Source: JAGIBJ01 sp032119595 (GTDB taxonomy: Bacteria > Actinomycetota > Thermoleophilia > Solirubrobacterales > Solirubrobacteraceae). Taken from it: a DNA stretch of 64,000 bases. Below the pieces are notes generated by a model. The model worked only from the letters and a program-made list of their open reading frames with translations. It was not told the origin of the DNA and did not search any database. The stretch lies in the NCBI GenBank assembly GCA_032119595.1, contig JAUMBQ010000008.1:62001-126000 (forward strand), written 5' to 3'. Shown piece by piece: positions 1 through 9,549 of this stretch. How positions within the stretch are numbered: position 1 is the first letter of the stretch; each line of letters opens with the position of its first letter. Both the position numbers and the translations under genes were made by a program.

Positions 1-781
1 TGCGGACCTCGCGGGCTGCGGTGTGGGTCACGTCGGAGCGATCGAGGTGCTGCCCGCTGCGCATCGAGAGCAGGGCGGCGACGCGGGTGCGTCGGCCCGT
101 GAACTCGAAGGTGACGACATCCAGAAGGCCGTCGTGTGGATCGGCGTGCGGCGCAAGCGGGACGGCCCCGCCGTAATACACGCTGCTGGCCACGGCGACG
201 CCACTCCCGGTGAAGGCGCGAGGCTTGCCGTCGACCTCGATCTCGAAGGCGAGCGGTGGCATCGTGAGCGCGACCCGCAACGCCGCGTACGTGTAGGAGA
301 ACTGGCCGAGGTTGAACCGAAGGCGGTTCGCCGCGACGTTCGTGAGCGAATCAAAGCCGATGTAGACGTTGCCGAGCGCAACCTGATCGTTCACCGCGAT
401 GCAGTCGGTCGGCCGGGGCGTGGCCGTGAGCAACGTGCGGACAGCGACGTCGACGTCCTTGGTGATGCCGACCGTGCGAGCGAAGTCGTTGCCGCGGCCC
501 GCGGGGACGATGCCGATCGTGCCGCCACTGCGCGAGGCACCCGATGCGACGGCGCGAACCAGCCCGTCGCCACCGACGGCGACCGCCACCCTCCCCGCAT
601 CCGAAGCTTCCGCCGCGAGCTCGTCCGCATGCTCGATCGAGGTCGTCAGCGCGCTCGCGACCTCGCAGCCGGCACTGCGCAGAAGGCCGGATGCGGTCTG
701 CACGACCTCGTCGGCCTGACCTCGCCCGGCATGCGGGTTGGCGATCAGGACGAACGCGCGACCTGAACCCGTCTCAGACAT
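1..781 (-). CDS. Diacylglycerol/lipid kinase family protein (3' end off the window)
   Basis: Translating the minus strand from the ATG at 781 gives 260 codons with no stop before the left edge. Residues 70-75 read GGDGLV, the nucleotide-binding GGDGT/L motif of the DAGK catalytic family, and residues 93-102 read PAGRGNDFAR, the second family signature. The N-terminus (about 10-20, FVLIANPHAGR) is the usual first strand and NPxxG loop. Known family role: ATP-dependent phosphorylation of diacylglycerol or related lipids at the inner face of the membrane. The start overlaps the end of the upstream flavoprotein gene by 8 nt, so the two are probably translated together. The exact lipid substrate cannot be read from sequence. 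About 40 C-terminal residues are likely missing. Confidence 0.88.
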   Translation of the reverse strand, partial: MSETGSGRAFVLIANPHAGRGQADEVVQTASGLLRSAGCEVASALTTSIEHADELAAEASDAGRVAVAVGGDGLVRAVASGASRSGGTIGIVPAGRGNDFARTVGITKDVDVAVRTLLTATPRPTDCIAVNDQVALGNVYIGFDSLTNVAANRLRFNLGQFSYTYAALRVALTMPPLAFEIEVDGKPRAFTGSGVAVASSVYYGGAVPLAPHADPHDGLLDVVTFEFTGRRTRVAALLSMRSGQHLDRSDVTHTAAREVR

Positions 782-2387
782 CACTGCGTGCGACGAGCAC
801 GCCCGGGTTCAAGATCCCCGCGGGGTCGAGTTCGCGCTTGATCGCCCGAAGCACGCGCACACCCACCTCGCCGATCTCGTCGCCGAGCCAGGGCCGGTGG
901 TCGGTGCCGACCGCGTGGTGATGCGTGATCGAGCCTCCGGCGCCAACGATCGCATTGCCGATCGCCTGCTTGGCCGCCGTCCACTGCGCGATCGGATCCT
1001 CGGCCTGCTTGCAGACGATCGTGAAGTACAGCGACGCGCCGGTCCGATAGACGTGCGAGATGTGGCACAGCACGATCGCCGGGGTACCGGCGGCGCTCAG
1101 CGACTCGGCTGCAGCCTGGCGAACGGCGTCGTAGAGGCCCGGAAGTGCAGCCCAGTCGGTGGTCGTCTCCACGGTCTCGACCAGCCCGCCGATATCGAGC
1201 AGGCCGTCTCGCAAGTACGGCCCGTGGAAGCGGCCTTCAAGCCATGTGTCACCGAGTTCGTCACCGAGCTGCGTGGCGCCCGCAGCCTCGAGAATTGGCG
1301 CCGCAGCGGCGCGCTTGGCGTCGTTCTGCGCGGCCGTCCCCTCAAATCCGAGCACGACGTAGCACCCGGTCGCCGTCTGCTCGCCGGTGGTCTTCGCGTT
1401 CGCGAGACCGACGATGGTCTCCATCTCGTCGGAGAGCCGCGCAATCGTCGGCAGCGCACCCTGCTGAGCCAACTCGCGCAGCAAGGTGATCCCGGCGCCA
1501 AACTCGGGAATCTGCCAGCCCTCGTAGCGCCGCACGGCGGGGGCCTCGCAGATCGCGACGACGACCTCGGTGATCACGCCAAAGGCACCCTCCGAGCCAA
1601 TCGCAACGTGACGCAGATCCGGCCCGGCGGCGTTGTGCGGTCCACGACCGAGCTGCCACGTGCCCGTGGGTGTGGCCAGCGTGAGCGCCACGATCATCTG
1701 ATCGAAGCGCCCGTAGCCGGCCGAGGCCTGGCCACTGGAACGCGTGGCCGCGAACCCGCCAAGCGAGGCATGCTCGAACGACTGCGGGAAGTGGCCGAGC
1801 GTGAAGCCCTGCTCGGCCAGGAGCGCCTCGGCCTGCGGCCCACGGACGCCGGGCTGGAAGGTCGCGGTCATCGACGTCTTGTCGAGGCTGACGAGCGCGT
1901 TCATGCGGTGCAGATCGACGGCAATGGTCGCGGCGAAGTCGCCGGACTCAGGGGCGAGGCCGCCGACGACCGACGTGCCACCACCGAACGGCACGACCGC
2001 GATGCGCGCCTGCGAACAATGGGCGAGCAGCGCCAAGACCTCGTCGTGCGTGGCCGGGGCCACCACCGCGTCAGGCGCATCTGAGACATCGCCAGCACGG
2101 ATCTTGAGGAGATCCAGTGTGCTCTTGCCGCGGGTGTGCGCGACGCGATCCTCGTCCCGCACCGAGACGTGTTCGGCGCCGACGAGTGCGCGCAACGACG
2201 CCAGCGCGGCCGCATCCAACCGGCTGGGCGACGGAGCCGCTGCCTCCCCATGGGCCTCAGCCTCACCGGTAATCCCGAGGGCCTGCGCGAGCATCCCTCG
2301 CATCGAATCGGGCAATGGCTTGTGGGCATCGGCGGCACCCCACCCCCACCAGACCATCTGGCAGGGGAGTTGCGAATCGGACGTCAT
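774..2387 (-). CDS. FAD-binding oxidase, alkyl-DHAP synthase-like (537 aa)
   Basis: Family: FAD/FMN-dependent dehydrogenases of the GlcD/AGPS type. The N-terminus has WWGWG (residues 13-17), typical of the AGPS branch. The PCMH-type FAD domain is visible (VPFGGGTSVVGG, then GHFPQSFEHASLGGFAATR), and a HHH triplet lies near residue 495, equivalent to the catalytic histidines of alkyldihydroxyacetonephosphate synthase. Known chemistry of the branch is exchange of an acyl for an alkyl group on DHAP in ether-lipid synthesis, but bacterial members may be other 2-hydroxyacid or lipid oxidases. It sits between a lipid kinase and TetR/GlpD, so a glycerol-phosphate lipid role is likely. Start: ATG 2387 has no Shine-Dalgarno but AACAAT lies 6 nt upstream; ATG 2357, two codons before the WWGWG, is an alternative. 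Confidence 0.85.
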   Translation of the reverse strand: MTSDSQLPCQMVWWGWGAADAHKPLPDSMRGMLAQALGITGEAEAHGEAAAPSPSRLDAAALASLRALVGAEHVSVRDEDRVAHTRGKSTLDLLKIRAGDVSDAPDAVVAPATHDEVLALLAHCSQARIAVVPFGGGTSVVGGLAPESGDFAATIAVDLHRMNALVSLDKTSMTATFQPGVRGPQAEALLAEQGFTLGHFPQSFEHASLGGFAATRSSGQASAGYGRFDQMIVALTLATPTGTWQLGRGPHNAAGPDLRHVAIGSEGAFGVITEVVVAICEAPAVRRYEGWQIPEFGAGITLLRELAQQGALPTIARLSDEMETIVGLANAKTTGEQTATGCYVVLGFEGTAAQNDAKRAAAAPILEAAGATQLGDELGDTWLEGRFHGPYLRDGLLDIGGLVETVETTTDWAALPGLYDAVRQAAAESLSAAGTPAIVLCHISHVYRTGASLYFTIVCKQAEDPIAQWTAAKQAIGNAIVGAGGSITHHHAVGTDHRPWLGDEIGEVGVRVLRAIKRELDPAGILNPGVLVARSDV

Positions 2388-2406
2388 TGGTACATTGTTA
2401 CACGTA
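2388..2406. promoter_or_regulatory. 19-bp divergent start-to-start region, candidate TetR operator and promoters
   Basis: Only 19 bp separate the two divergent start codons. The stretch is AT-rich compared with its surroundings and contains GTACATTGTTAC, an imperfect inverted repeat. No Shine-Dalgarno is present for either gene, so at least one transcript is probably leaderless. A TetR gene beginning here usually binds its own promoter; operator status is inferred. Confidence 0.4.
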
Positions 2407-3138
2407 ATGCCACTTCGTCACAATTCGACGACCGCGGTGCCGGTGCCGGCGGACCCTTCCCTGGCGGCATCGCGCGGAGCCCGTCGAGCTTCCGACGAAG
2501 TGATCCTCGACGCCGCCCGGCAGCTCGTCCTGACGCGTGGCCTGGAGCGCACGACGCTCACCGATGTCGCGCGCGAAGCCGGACTCAGTCGCATGACCGT
2601 CTACCGGCGGTGGTCCGGCCTGCCAGAGCTGCTCGGCCGGATGATGCAGCGCGAGTGGGATCGAGCGCTGTCGCTCGACGACGATGCGCTCGCCGAGCGG
2701 ATTGCGACCGCGCCGGACGTGCGCGGGTTCCTTGTCGACGAGATCGTGCAGGCCGTGCGAACGTTGCGGACCAACGAACTCCTGGATCGGATCATCACCA
2801 CCGAGCCACACCTCATGACCCCGTATCTCGTCGAGCGGTCGGGCACGATGCACCGTTTCGCGCGGCAGGTCGTCGCCAACGGCATCCAGTACGCCCAGCG
2901 TGACGGCTCCGTGCGCCCTGGCGATCCGGATCTCCTCGCCACGACCGTGGTCCTCACGATCCAGAGTTGGGTGGTTTCGCTACACGCCGGCGGCGCCGGC
3001 CAGGATGTGGACCAGCTCGACAGCGAACTCCGACGGTTGCTGGATCGCTACCTCGCACCGGGCACGCCGGACACGCCACCATCCGCTCGGCCGCCAGCGC
3101 GCGCCAAGCACTCACGACGCGGGCCGGAGGGCCACTGA
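2407..3138 (+). CDS. TetR-family transcriptional regulator (243 aa)
   Basis: The N-terminal helix-turn-helix is clear at about residues 30-75 (VILDAARQLVL, TTLTDVAREAGLSRMTVYRRW), the canonical TetR pattern. The rest is a helical ligand-binding domain with no recognisable effector signature, ending in a Pro/Arg/Lys-rich tail. ATG 2407 is chosen because the reading frame upstream has no sensible start and this places the HTH at the usual distance from the N-terminus. Its stop overlaps the glpD start by one base (TGATG), so it is co-translated with glpD and faces the flavoprotein gene. It probably controls the divergent glycerolipid genes; the effector is unknown. Confidence 0.88.
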   Translation: MPLRHNSTTAVPVPADPSLAASRGARRASDEVILDAARQLVLTRGLERTTLTDVAREAGLSRMTVYRRWSGLPELLGRMMQREWDRALSLDDDALAERIATAPDVRGFLVDEIVQAVRTLRTNELLDRIITTEPHLMTPYLVERSGTMHRFARQVVANGIQYAQRDGSVRPGDPDLLATTVVLTIQSWVVSLHAGGAGQDVDQLDSELRRLLDRYLAPGTPDTPPSARPPARAKHSRRGPEGH

Positions 3139-4772
3139 TGCCATCTCACCTCGCCCCCACCCGGCCCGCCTTCGGCGACGCAAGCTTGACGGCCGCGCGC
3201 CGGGCGCGCGAGCTTGAGCAGGTCGTCGGCGCGGGCGCTACCGAGCCGATCGATGTGCTCGTGATCGGTGGCGGCGCCACCGGAGCCGGGACCGCGCTCG
3301 ACGCCGCCTCGCGGGGGCTGCACACCGTGCTCATCGAGGCCCAGGATCTCGCATTCGGGACGAGCCGCTGGAGCTCAAAACTGGCTCACGGCGGGCTGCG
3401 TTACCTGGCCACCGGCGACATCGCAGTGGCGCACGAGAGCGCGACCGAGCGGGGGCACCTGCTGCGCCACATCGCGCCACACCTCGTGCACGGGACGCCG
3501 ATGCTGCTCCCGTTCCTCCCCGGCGTGAGCATGAAGAAGGCGAGGCTGATGGGCCTCGGCTTCGTTGGCGGCGACCTGCTGCGCCGCGCGGTCCGCACGC
3601 CCAGCTCAGAGCTACCGCGCCCGCGGCACCTGGACGCTGCCGGCGTTCTGGCCCTCGCTCCGTCGCTCCCAGCCCAGGGGCTCGACGGCGGGTACGTGAT
3701 GTACGACGGCCAGCTCACGGACGACGCGCGACTGGTCGTCGGGATTGCTCGCACGGCGGCCTTCCATGGCGCCGCCGTGCTCACGCGGGTTCGGGCCACG
3801 GCGGTCGGCCCGGACGGCGTGGCGATCACCGACACGCTCACGGGCGAGACCGGCGTGATCAAAGCGCGCTCCGTCATCAACGCCACCGGCGTCTGGGGCG
3901 CTGCGCTGGCGCCCGAGCTCGAGCTGCGCCCGAGCCGTGGCACCCACGTCGTGCTCGACGGCGCTGCGCTCCCGGGCCTGGGGGCCAGCCTCACGCTGCC
4001 GTATCCCGGCGAGCGCAACCGCTACCTCCTCGTCCTGCCGCAGCTCGACGGGCGGATCTACCTCGGCCTGACCGACGAGGCGGTCGAGGAGATCGAGGAC
4101 GTCCCGACGCCGCTGCAATGGGAGATCGACGAGATGGTCGCGGCGCTCGGCACCCTCCTCGGCAAGGCCGTCGACCCCGCCCACGTGCTCGGCGCGTACG
4201 CCGGCTTGCGACCGCTGCTCGCAGCCCCGCGAAAGCACGGCCGAGCGGCCAGCGGCCCTGACCCCTCGACCAGTCCCGGCGACGCCGTCGCGCCGACGGC
4301 CACCGCCGACCTGTCCCGAAACCACACCATCGTCCGCGGCGACCACGGGCTCGTGAGTGTGGTCGGTGGCAAGCTGACGACCTACCGGCGGATGGCCCAG
4401 GACGCCGTCGATGCAGCGATCGACCACAGCGGACTCACGCCGAGCGGGCCCTGCCGAACAGCAACGCTCCCGCTGGTCGGCGCCGCGCCTCGCGCGCAGC
4501 TCGCTGCGCTCCCGTTCCCGCGGCTTCGCGTGGCTCGGTTCGGGACCGAGGCCGCCGTCGTCGCGGCAATCGAGCGGGCCGACCCCGATCTCGCGGACGA
4601 GATCACTCCCGGCGCCGGAATCAGTCACGCCGAACTGCGCTTTGCCGTCCAGCACGAAGGCGCCCTCGATGCTGGCGATCTCTTGGACCGCCGCTTTCGC
4701 ATCGGCCTCGTCGCCAACCAGCGTGCCGCAGCGCTGCCAGCCGCTGAGGCCGCCATCCGCGACGAGCAGTGA
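3138..4772 (+). CDS. glpD: Glycerol-3-phosphate dehydrogenase, FAD-dependent (544 aa)
   Basis: Converts sn-glycerol 3-phosphate to DHAP and passes electrons to quinone; a peripheral membrane flavoprotein. The dinucleotide-binding loop GGGATGAGTALDAASRG lies near residues 45-60, followed by the GlpD-typical stretch TSRWSSKLAHGGLRYL. The catalytic DAO domain continues to about residue 430 (SVVGGKLTTYRRMA), and a C-terminal DAO_C-like helical domain covers about 440-540. Length fits the family. A short Pro/Ser-rich insert (about 375-395) precedes the C-terminal part. Starts at the ATG overlapping the TetR stop by one base. Confidence 0.95.
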   Translation: MPSHLAPTRPAFGDASLTAARRARELEQVVGAGATEPIDVLVIGGGATGAGTALDAASRGLHTVLIEAQDLAFGTSRWSSKLAHGGLRYLATGDIAVAHESATERGHLLRHIAPHLVHGTPMLLPFLPGVSMKKARLMGLGFVGGDLLRRAVRTPSSELPRPRHLDAAGVLALAPSLPAQGLDGGYVMYDGQLTDDARLVVGIARTAAFHGAAVLTRVRATAVGPDGVAITDTLTGETGVIKARSVINATGVWGAALAPELELRPSRGTHVVLDGAALPGLGASLTLPYPGERNRYLLVLPQLDGRIYLGLTDEAVEEIEDVPTPLQWEIDEMVAALGTLLGKAVDPAHVLGAYAGLRPLLAAPRKHGRAASGPDPSTSPGDAVAPTATADLSRNHTIVRGDHGLVSVVGGKLTTYRRMAQDAVDAAIDHSGLTPSGPCRTATLPLVGAAPRAQLAALPFPRLRVARFGTEAAVVAAIERADPDLADEITPGAGISHAELRFAVQHEGALDAGDLLDRRFRIGLVANQRAAALPAAEAAIRDEQ

Positions 4773-4807
4773 CCAAGCACCCGGGATGTTTGACCGGGCC
4801 CTGGGGT

Positions 4808-4855
4808 GCCTCAGCCTGAGGCGATCAACCAACGGGCAGTGACCCGCCGGCGCAC

Positions 4856-4866
<11 letters not shown>
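4808..4866. terminator. Convergent-gene hairpins (candidate bidirectional terminator)
   Basis: Two inverted repeats lie between the convergent glpD and ABC-F genes. GCCTCAG/CTGAGGC (4808-4822) has a one-base centre. CCGCCGG/CCGGCGG (4844-4866) has a 9-nt loop and covers the ABC-F stop codon. There is no T-tract, so intrinsic termination is only probable. Confidence 0.4.
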
Positions 4867-6853
<1,987 letters not shown>

Positions 6854-6859
6854 AGGTCA

Positions 6860-6865
6860 ATCGTA
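6860..6865 (-). promoter_or_regulatory. Leaderless-type -10 element of the ABC-F gene
   Basis: On the minus strand TACGAT is followed by six bases and then the GTG start codon, placing transcription initiation at or next to the start codon. No Shine-Dalgarno is present. Confidence 0.5.
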
Positions 6866-7304
6866 GAAGGCATCGGGGATTCGGGCGGCGCGGGTCCCCT
6901 GCATGCCCACCGCCGAGCCCAGGAGAGCGCCCATCGGCGGCCGCCACGTGACCACGCTCACGCCCACACGGGGCCCGGCGAACCTGACTGGCACCTGACC
7001 CGTTTCCGCGTCATACCGTTTTCTCGTTGATGTGATGCCTCGGCGAGCCGATGATGTACCAAGCCGTACCACTCGGTCAACCAACTTCTCCCGCGCGTTC
7101 CCCCACGCGCACCGCTCCAATGAGGCGGGTCGGTCCCAACCCGCCTCAGATTCCGACTCGCGCGATGCTCCCCACGTGCGTTTCGGCCGACCGCACGGGC
7201 GAGTCCTTTCCCCCGAGGACTCGCCCGAGCGAGCGACGCTCGAGGCCTGCGCTCGCGCGCATTCCGGGCCGTTCAGGACACCGGCCCGGCCGACCCCTCC
7301 GTGC
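6866..7304. other. Intergenic region with two strong inverted repeats, no gene seen
   Basis: No open frame here has convincing coding character and no tRNA-like end is visible. Two perfect hairpins stand out: TGAGGCGGGT/ACCCGCCTCA around 7119-7146, and GGGCGAGTCCT/AGGACTCGCCC around 7198-7228. They lie downstream of the hydrolase gene (minus strand, ends 7305) and may terminate it, although neither is followed by a U-tract on that strand. A structured small RNA is an alternative. Confidence 0.4.
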
Positions 7305-8351
7305 TCAGCGCTTCGCGAGCGCCCCGCGCAGGAACTTCGCGACGGTCGGGAAGATCGCCGGCTGCCGGCGGGTCAGGTTCTTGGCACCGCCGAACATCGT
7401 CCCGGACGACCAGAAGTGGTCCTGGTCCGGGTAGAAGAAGCCGTCGCACCCTCCGCCCCGGAGCACCGCGTTCGTGCAGGTGTCGCGACCCCAGCTGAAC
7501 GACACGATGCTGTCGGCCTCGCCGTGGTAGATCTGAATCGGCGGATCGGCCTCATCGTACGCGGCGCGACAGCCGGAGTTCTTCGTCCATGAGCCGCATT
7601 CGAAGCCCGCGATCGCGAAGCCGGCACCGACCGTCCACCGCCGCGCCGCCGGTGTGGCCTTGTCGCCGCCGCGCAGCGCGACGCGAAGCGCGGCAATCGC
7701 ACCGGCTGAGTAGCCGCCGACCGCGTATCGCCGCTGCTCTTTCGTCGCACCAAGCGCCGCCGCATGGCGACGGAGGTACCGCATGGCCATCTGGGTGTCT
7801 TGCATCGCCTCCTCGGCCGCGATGGGGATGTCCTCCTCCTTCGCGATACCCGCGCCCCGGTTGCGGTCCTTCGGAACGAGTCGGTACTGGATGCTCGCGA
7901 CGAGGAATCCGGCATTCGCCAACACCTCACCGGCAACTCTCATCTGGGTCCGCGTGCCCTCCACGAACCCTCCGCCATGGAGCAGGACTACCACCGGCGC
8001 GTCGCGCTTTGGCGTCTTCGCTGAGCGATACAGATCCAGCGACAGCGCTTGTGCGCCGGCCGCCGGGTTCAGCACCGATGGCGCCGCCGACCCGTAGACG
8101 ACGTTGAGCTTCGAGCAGGGCGCCGCGCACGGGTCGTCGTTCGGGAAGACCAAGGCCGGATCGTTCGGATCGATGCCAGCCGGGGCCGTCGAGCGCGCGC
8201 CAGTCGAGGCGGAAGACTCGCCCGTCGTTGCCGTCGTGAGCGCGGCCGAAGCCGGCGACGTGCGCCCCTTGCCGGTCGTCGCGACGATCACGCCACCGAC
8301 GATCGCCAGCGCGACGATCAACGTCGCAAGCACTTTCGCGCCGCGGCTCAT
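7305..8351 (-). CDS. Exported alpha/beta-hydrolase, carboxylesterase-like (348 aa)
   Basis: An N-terminal hydrophobic segment (about residues 7-26) serves as signal anchor or signal peptide, followed by a Ser/Thr/Ala-rich linker to about residue 70. The hydrolase domain shows the oxyanion motif HGGGF, the nucleophile elbow GYSAG (serine nucleophile), an Asp in HGEADSIVSF and a His in DQDHFW, giving a complete Ser-Asp-His triad as in BD-FAE/carboxylesterase family enzymes. It should hydrolyse esters outside the cytoplasm or at the membrane; the substrate is unknown. Its start overlaps the stop of the crotonase gene upstream by 4 nt (ATGA), so the two are coupled. Confidence 0.82.
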   Translation of the reverse strand: MSRGAKVLATLIVALAIVGGVIVATTGKGRTSPASAALTTATTGESSASTGARSTAPAGIDPNDPALVFPNDDPCAAPCSKLNVVYGSAAPSVLNPAAGAQALSLDLYRSAKTPKRDAPVVVLLHGGGFVEGTRTQMRVAGEVLANAGFLVASIQYRLVPKDRNRGAGIAKEEDIPIAAEEAMQDTQMAMRYLRRHAAALGATKEQRRYAVGGYSAGAIAALRVALRGGDKATPAARRWTVGAGFAIAGFECGSWTKNSGCRAAYDEADPPIQIYHGEADSIVSFSWGRDTCTNAVLRGGGCDGFFYPDQDHFWSSGTMFGGAKNLTRRQPAIFPTVAKFLRGALAKR

Positions 8352-9088
8352 GCGCTGGCAGCCCCCGACGGCAAGCCGTGGCCGTGGCGCTGGAAGTCCA
8401 GAAGGACCCGGTTCTCCTTCAGCGTGCGGCGCTCGGTCTCTTCGAATTCACGGAACATCCCCTTCACCGTTCGCAGATTCGGGACAGGGCGTGACGCCAA
8501 GCTCGTCGCGATCTCCACGGCGCGGTCGTGAGCGTCCGCCGCCGGAACCACCTCGAAGGTGAGATTCAGCCGAAGCGCCTCGGCCGCATCGACGACCGGG
8601 CTCTGCAAGATCAGGTGGCGTGCAGCGGCCAGCCCGATGAGCGGCGCCAGGCGCGCCGGACCAACCGGAACGCCGAGCAGCCCACCGACCCAGCGAAGCT
8701 TGAGGTTGTCGCCGGCGACCCGCAGATCGCACGCCGCCGCGAGTTCGGCGCCCGCGCCGACGGTGTTGCCGACCATCGCGCACACCGTGACCGCCGGGCT
8801 ACTCTCCAGCGCCGCGTACAGCGCCGAAAACGCCGCCATACGCTCGTAGCCACCCTCATGGTCGAGCACCTCGTTGACATCGGCCCCCGCGCACAGCGCC
8901 GTAGGGTCGGTCGACGACAAGACGATCGCCGCCAGGTCGTCCTTACGCGACAACATTTCCAGGCCATCGATGAGCGCCCGGATCGACGCCGTATCCAGCG
9001 CTCCGCGGACCTCAGGCCGGTTGATTCGCAGCGCAGCTACGCCGGGAGAGGGTCGTTCCAGCATCACGGGTTCCACAGTCGGTAGCAT
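8348..9088 (-). CDS. Enoyl-CoA hydratase/isomerase (crotonase) family protein (246 aa)
   Basis: Crotonase fold signatures: an oxyanion-hole segment ALCAGADVNEV, then GNTVGAGAELAAACDLRVAGDN, which carries the first catalytic Glu position (AELA). The second catalytic Glu position, normally in a PE motif about 20 residues later, is LRWVGGLLG here, so classical syn-hydration is doubtful; isomerase, hydrolase or a diverged reaction on an acyl-CoA is possible. ATG 9088 is chosen over a TTG at 9109, which would run into the divergent gene starting at 9100. Translationally coupled to the exported hydrolase downstream. Confidence 0.8.
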   Translation of the reverse strand: MLPTVEPVMLERPSPGVAALRINRPEVRGALDTASIRALIDGLEMLSRKDDLAAIVLSSTDPTALCAGADVNEVLDHEGGYERMAAFSALYAALESSPAVTVCAMVGNTVGAGAELAAACDLRVAGDNLKLRWVGGLLGVPVGPARLAPLIGLAAARHLILQSPVVDAAEALRLNLTFEVVPAADAHDRAVEIATSLASRPVPNLRTVKGMFREFEETERRTLKENRVLLDFQRHGHGLPSGAASA

Positions 9089-9099
9089 CGCACCCCGAG

Positions 9100-9363
9100 A
9101 TGCGCGCAATCACCACCATCCTCACGACCTTCGTGTTCAGCCTGTTCATGACGGCGAACGCCTTCGCGCAGGAGAGCGGCGCCGGCCAGCTCCACGCGAC
9201 CGAGAAGACGATCACCACGTTCGGCCTCGCGCTGATCGTCGGCTTCCCGATCTTCGTCTGGGTCATGTCGCGCCTCCAGCAGCTCCTCGACGGCCGCAAG
9301 GACCGCAAGAAGGCCGCCTACCGCAAGGCCAAAGGCTCAGCAGCATGGAAAGGTGGCTGGTAG
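9100..9363 (+). CDS. Small exported/membrane protein of unknown function (87 aa)
   Basis: Not recognised as a named family. The first 24 residues look like a signal peptide ending in NAFAQ. A second hydrophobic segment lies at about residues 42-58 (FGLALIVGFPIFVWVM), and the C-terminus is strongly basic (GRKDRKKAAYRKAKG) and would face the cytoplasm. A strong factor-independent-type terminator follows immediately, which supports a real monocistronic gene. A TAGCAT hexamer lies 11 nt upstream of the ATG. Confidence 0.7.
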   Translation: MRAITTILTTFVFSLFMTANAFAQESGAGQLHATEKTITTFGLALIVGFPIFVWVMSRLQQLLDGRKDRKKAAYRKAKGSAAWKGGW

Positions 9364-9391
9364 CCACCAGCCCCCAAGACACCGTCTTCTC

Positions 9392-9434
9392 GAAGGCCCG
9401 CTCCGCTGCACGCGGGGCGGGCCTTCGTCGTTCT
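9392..9434 (+). terminator. Rho-independent-type terminator
   Basis: GAAGGCCCGC (9392-9401) pairs perfectly with GCGGGCCTTC (9417-9426) and is followed by the T-containing tail gtcgttct. It lies 28 nt after the small membrane-protein stop codon. Confidence 0.75.
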
Positions 9435-9440
9435 CAGGGT

Positions 9441-9480
9441 GGCCACACGGGGTTCACCGCAGGGTCACGAGACGGCTGCG
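9441..9480 (+). promoter_or_regulatory. Candidate PHO box upstream of the secreted nuclease
   Basis: Four 7-nt units at exact 11-bp spacing: GGCCACA (9441), GTTCACC (9452), GGTCACG (9463), GGCTGCG (9474). The middle two match the actinobacterial PhoP direct-repeat unit. The box lies about 70-110 nt before the nuclease start codon. Confidence 0.6.
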
Positions 9481-9549
9481 GCCCGGTCGTACGGTCGGCC
9501 GCGGTGCGCCCACGCGCACCGGAACGTCTCCTGCTCCGAGAGGAACCCC

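Noticed and set aside
738..2084. Rightward open frame across the flavoprotein gene
   Set aside because: Antisense to a gene with clear AGPS-family motifs; the product is Arg-rich with no recognisable features.
6866..7304. A tRNA or riboswitch in the gene-free gap
   Set aside because: No T-loop GTTCGA-type sequence, CCA end or known riboswitch core is visible; only simple hairpins are seen.
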